This document shows, piece by piece, positions 13,131-15,371 of a stretch of DNA of 15,371 nt. The notes under the pieces are model-generated. The model worked only from the letters and a program-made list of their open reading frames with translations. It was not told the DNA's origin and made no database searches. This DNA comes from JANXSS01 sp040385645 (GTDB taxonomy: Bacteria; Pseudomonadota; Gammaproteobacteria; Burkholderiales; Burkholderiaceae_D), in assembly GCA_040385645.1 (NCBI GenBank), contig JAZKGZ010000021.1, positions 1-15,371 on the forward strand, in the 5' to 3' direction. Each line of letters opens with the position of its first letter. Positions within the stretch are counted from its first letter, which is position 1. A program made the translations under genes and the position numbers.

Positions 13131-15236
13131 ATGGCCCGCAAGACCCCCATTGAGCGTTACCGCAACATTGGCATTTCCGCACATATCGATGCCGGCAAAA
13201 CCACCACGACCGAGCGCGTGTTGTTCTACACCGGCGTCAATCACAAAATCGGCGAGGTTCATGACGGCGCAGCCACCATGGATTGGATGGAGCAAGAGCA
13301 AGAGCGTGGCATCACGATCACCTCGGCAGCGACCACCTGTTTCTGGAAAGGCATGGCAAACAATTTTCCAGAGCATCATATTAATATCATCGATACGCCG
13401 GGCCACGTCGATTTCACGATCGAAGTCGAGCGCTCGATGCGCGTGCTCGACGGTGCCTGCATGGTCTACTGTGCGGTAGGCGGTGTGCAGCCACAATCGG
13501 AAACCGTTTGGCGTCAGGCCAATAAATACGGCGTGCCACGCTTGGCTTTCGTCAATAAGATGGATCGTACCGGTGCAAATTTCTTCAAGGTCTATGACCA
13601 GATGCGCGCCCGCTTGAAAGCCAACCCAATTCCCTTGCAGATTCCGATTGGTGCAGAGGAAAATTTCCTCGGCGTGGTTGATCTGGTGAAGATGAAAGCA
13701 ATTTACTGGGACGACGCATCCCAGGGCATGAAATTCGATTACCGCGAGATTCCTGCAGAGCTGCTTGAGCAAGCCAAGGAATGGCGTGAAAAGATGGTCG
13801 AGGCTGCCGCTGAAGCGACCGAAGATCTGATGAACAAATACCTTGAGGAAGGCGACCTCACCGAAGCCGAAATTAAGACGGCATTGCGCATGCGCACCAT
13901 CGCCGCAGAAATCGTGCCGATGATGTGTGGCACCGCATTCAAGAACAAAGGTGTGCAGGCCATGCTCGACGGCGTGATCGAATACCTGCCTTCGCCAGCG
14001 GATATTCCACCGGTGAAAGGACTGGACGAGGACGACGAGCCGACAACCCGCAAAGCGGAAGATACCGAAAAGTTTTCTGCGTTGGCCTTCAAGATCATGA
14101 CCGATCCGTTCGTCGGCCAGTTGATCTTTTTCCGCGTATATTCCGGCACGATTAAATCCGGCGACACCGTGTTCAATCCTGTGAAAAACAAGAAAGAGCG
14201 CCTCGGCCGGATTTTGCAGATGCATGCGAATCAGCGCGAAGAAATCAAGGAAGTGCATGCGGGCGATATTGCCGCAGCCGTTGGTTTGAAAGATGCGACC
14301 ACCGGCGAAACCTTGTGCGATCCGAGTTCGATCATCACACTTGAGCGCATGGTATTTCCTGAGCCCGTGATTTCGCAGGCGGTTGAGCCTAAAACCAAGG
14401 TCGATCAGGAAAAGATGGGCCTAGCGTTAAACCGTCTGGCACAAGAAGATCCATCGTTCCGCGTCAAAACGGATGAAGAGTCAGGCCAGACAATCATTGG
14501 TGGCATGGGTGAGTTGCACCTTGAGATTATTGTCGACCGTATGCGTCGCGAATTTGGCGTCGAAGCAACTGTAGGCAAGCCGCAGGTTGCCTATCGCGAA
14601 ACGATTCGTAAGGTCTGCGAAGAAATCGAAGGTAAATTCGTCAAACAGTCTGGCGGTCGGGGTCAGTACGGCCACGTCGTGTTGAAGATTGAGCCGCAAG
14701 AGCCGGGCAAGGGCTTCGAATTCATCGATGCCATCAAAGGCGGAACCGTGCCGCGTGAATATATTCCGGCGGTGGAAAAAGGCGTGCGCGAAACCCTGAA
14801 TTCCGGTGTCATGGCCGGTTATCCTGTGGTCGATGTCAAGGTCACACTGTTTTTCGGTTCGTATCATGACGTGGACTCGAACGAGAATGCGTTCCGCATG
14901 GCTGCTTCGATGGCATTCAAAGATGGTTGCCGTAAAGCATCGCCAGTCATACTCGAGCCAATGATGGCGGTCGAAGTTGAAACGCCGGAAGACTACGCCG
15001 GTACGGTCATGGGCGATCTCTCTTCACGCCGTGGAATGGTGCAAGGCATGGATGAGATCGCCGGCGGTGGCGGCAAGATTATCAAAGCCGAAGTGCCGCT
15101 ATCTGAAATGTTCGGTTACTCGACATCATTGCGGTCAGCCACCCAAGGACGCGCGACCTATACGATGGAATTCAAGCATTATTCGGAAGCGCCGAAAAAT
15201 GTCACTGAAGCGATCGTCAGCTCCAAAAGCAAATAA
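13131..15236 (+). CDS. fusA: Translation elongation factor G
   Basis: EF-G is the ribosome-dependent GTPase that drives translocation and, with RRF, ribosome recycling. The 701-residue product has the full five-domain length. G motifs: P-loop AHIDAGKT (17-24), switch I RGITI (59-63), DTPGH (88-92), NKMD (142-145) and the GTAF element near 267. Domain IV carries GGRGQYGHV from 508 and the tip SYHDVDSNE with H579 (equivalent to E. coli H583), which reaches into the decoding site. The ATG at 13131 is preceded by AGGA 6 nt upstream. It lies between rpsG and tuf in the canonical str operon. It is the housekeeping copy by context; Burkholderiales often carry a second EF-G elsewhere, which cannot be assessed here. 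Confidence 0.99.
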   Translation: MARKTPIERYRNIGISAHIDAGKTTTTERVLFYTGVNHKIGEVHDGAATMDWMEQEQERGITITSAATTCFWKGMANNFPEHHINIIDTPGHVDFTIEVERSMRVLDGACMVYCAVGGVQPQSETVWRQANKYGVPRLAFVNKMDRTGANFFKVYDQMRARLKANPIPLQIPIGAEENFLGVVDLVKMKAIYWDDASQGMKFDYREIPAELLEQAKEWREKMVEAAAEATEDLMNKYLEEGDLTEAEIKTALRMRTIAAEIVPMMCGTAFKNKGVQAMLDGVIEYLPSPADIPPVKGLDEDDEPTTRKAEDTEKFSALAFKIMTDPFVGQLIFFRVYSGTIKSGDTVFNPVKNKKERLGRILQMHANQREEIKEVHAGDIAAAVGLKDATTGETLCDPSSIITLERMVFPEPVISQAVEPKTKVDQEKMGLALNRLAQEDPSFRVKTDEESGQTIIGGMGELHLEIIVDRMRREFGVEATVGKPQVAYRETIRKVCEEIEGKFVKQSGGRGQYGHVVLKIEPQEPGKGFEFIDAIKGGTVPREYIPAVEKGVRETLNSGVMAGYPVVDVKVTLFFGSYHDVDSNENAFRMAASMAFKDGCRKASPVILEPMMAVEVETPEDYAGTVMGDLSSRRGMVQGMDEIAGGGGKIIKAEVPLSEMFGYSTSLRSATQGRATYTMEFKHYSEAPKNVTEAIVSSKSK

Positions 15237-15257
15237 TTTAATTAGTAATTTCAATGT

Positions 15258-15285
15258 GATGGGTTCACCAGCATATGAATCCATC
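15258..15285 (+). other. Hairpin between fusA and tuf
   Basis: GATGGGTTCA (15258-15267) pairs with TGAATCCATC (15276-15285), 10 bp with one G-U wobble and an 8-nt loop. A T5 run follows only 17 nt later, so this is not a standard terminator. It may be a processing or stability element separating the fusA and tuf messages. Confidence 0.45.
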
Positions 15286-15320
15286 GACTAACTTAATCGT
15301 TCTTTTTGAAGGAAAACAAG

Positions 15321-15371
15321 ATGGCAAAGAGTAAATTCGAGCGCACGAAGCCGCACGTCAATGTTGGCACG
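15321..15371 (+). CDS. tuf: Translation elongation factor Tu (5' fragment, cut by the window end)
   Basis: EF-Tu delivers aminoacyl-tRNA to the ribosome as a GTP complex. Only 17 codons are in the window, encoding MAKSKFERTKPHVNVGT, the standard proteobacterial EF-Tu N-terminus just before its P-loop. The ATG at 15321 has GAAGGA (15308-15313) 7 nt upstream. It follows fusA by 84 nt, completing the rpsL-rpsG-fusA-tuf order. The rest of the gene lies beyond the window. Confidence 0.95.
   Translation, partial: MAKSKFERTKPHVNVGT

Noticed and set aside
13119..14258. 379-codon open frame on the minus strand over fusA
   Set aside because: Fully overlaps the G-domain coding region of fusA; His/Phe-rich translation typical of an antisense shadow.

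Overview
The window is the core transcription/translation cluster of a betaproteobacterium, most likely Burkholderiales and probably Oxalobacteraceae (Herminiimonas/Collimonas-like). This rests on the fused rif-str layout (rplJ-rplL-rpoB-rpoC followed by rpsL-rpsG-fusA-tuf), the wording of the L7/L12, S12 and beta-subunit proteins, and a moderate GC content. The genus cannot be fixed from this window.

Layout: rplJ (1-551, lacking only the first base of its ATG), rplL (623-1000), a 392-nt spacer with a strong attenuator-like hairpin, rpoB (1393-5499), an unusually long 373-nt spacer with two hairpins, rpoC (5873-10114), tandem hairpins including a bidirectional terminator (10135-10207), one non-housekeeping gene on the minus strand (10222-11517), a 460-nt divergent spacer holding a near-consensus sigma70 promoter (11735-11763) and a long structured leader, then rpsL (11978-12361), rpsG (12500-12970), fusA (13131-15236) and the first 17 codons of tuf (15321 to the end).

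The housekeeping genes form two transcription blocks: the ribosomal stalk plus RNA polymerase beta/beta', and the str operon (S12, S7, EF-G, EF-Tu). Their spacers hold several RNA structures that look suited to attenuation or autogenous control.

The stand-out feature is the minus-strand gene between the blocks. It encodes a 431-residue protein with an ankyrin-like N-terminal half and a C-terminal domain whose motifs match, from memory, the ShET2/OspD3/EspL family of type III secreted cysteine proteases. The Cys-His-Asp catalytic triad appears intact (C254, H345, D369). In EspL and OspD3 the repeats follow the protease domain, whereas here they precede it. The gene has a lower GC content and different codon use from its neighbours, has no visible Shine-Dalgarno, and is bracketed by a 15/16-bp direct repeat. 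It looks like an acquired orphan effector placed in one of the most conserved parts of the chromosome.
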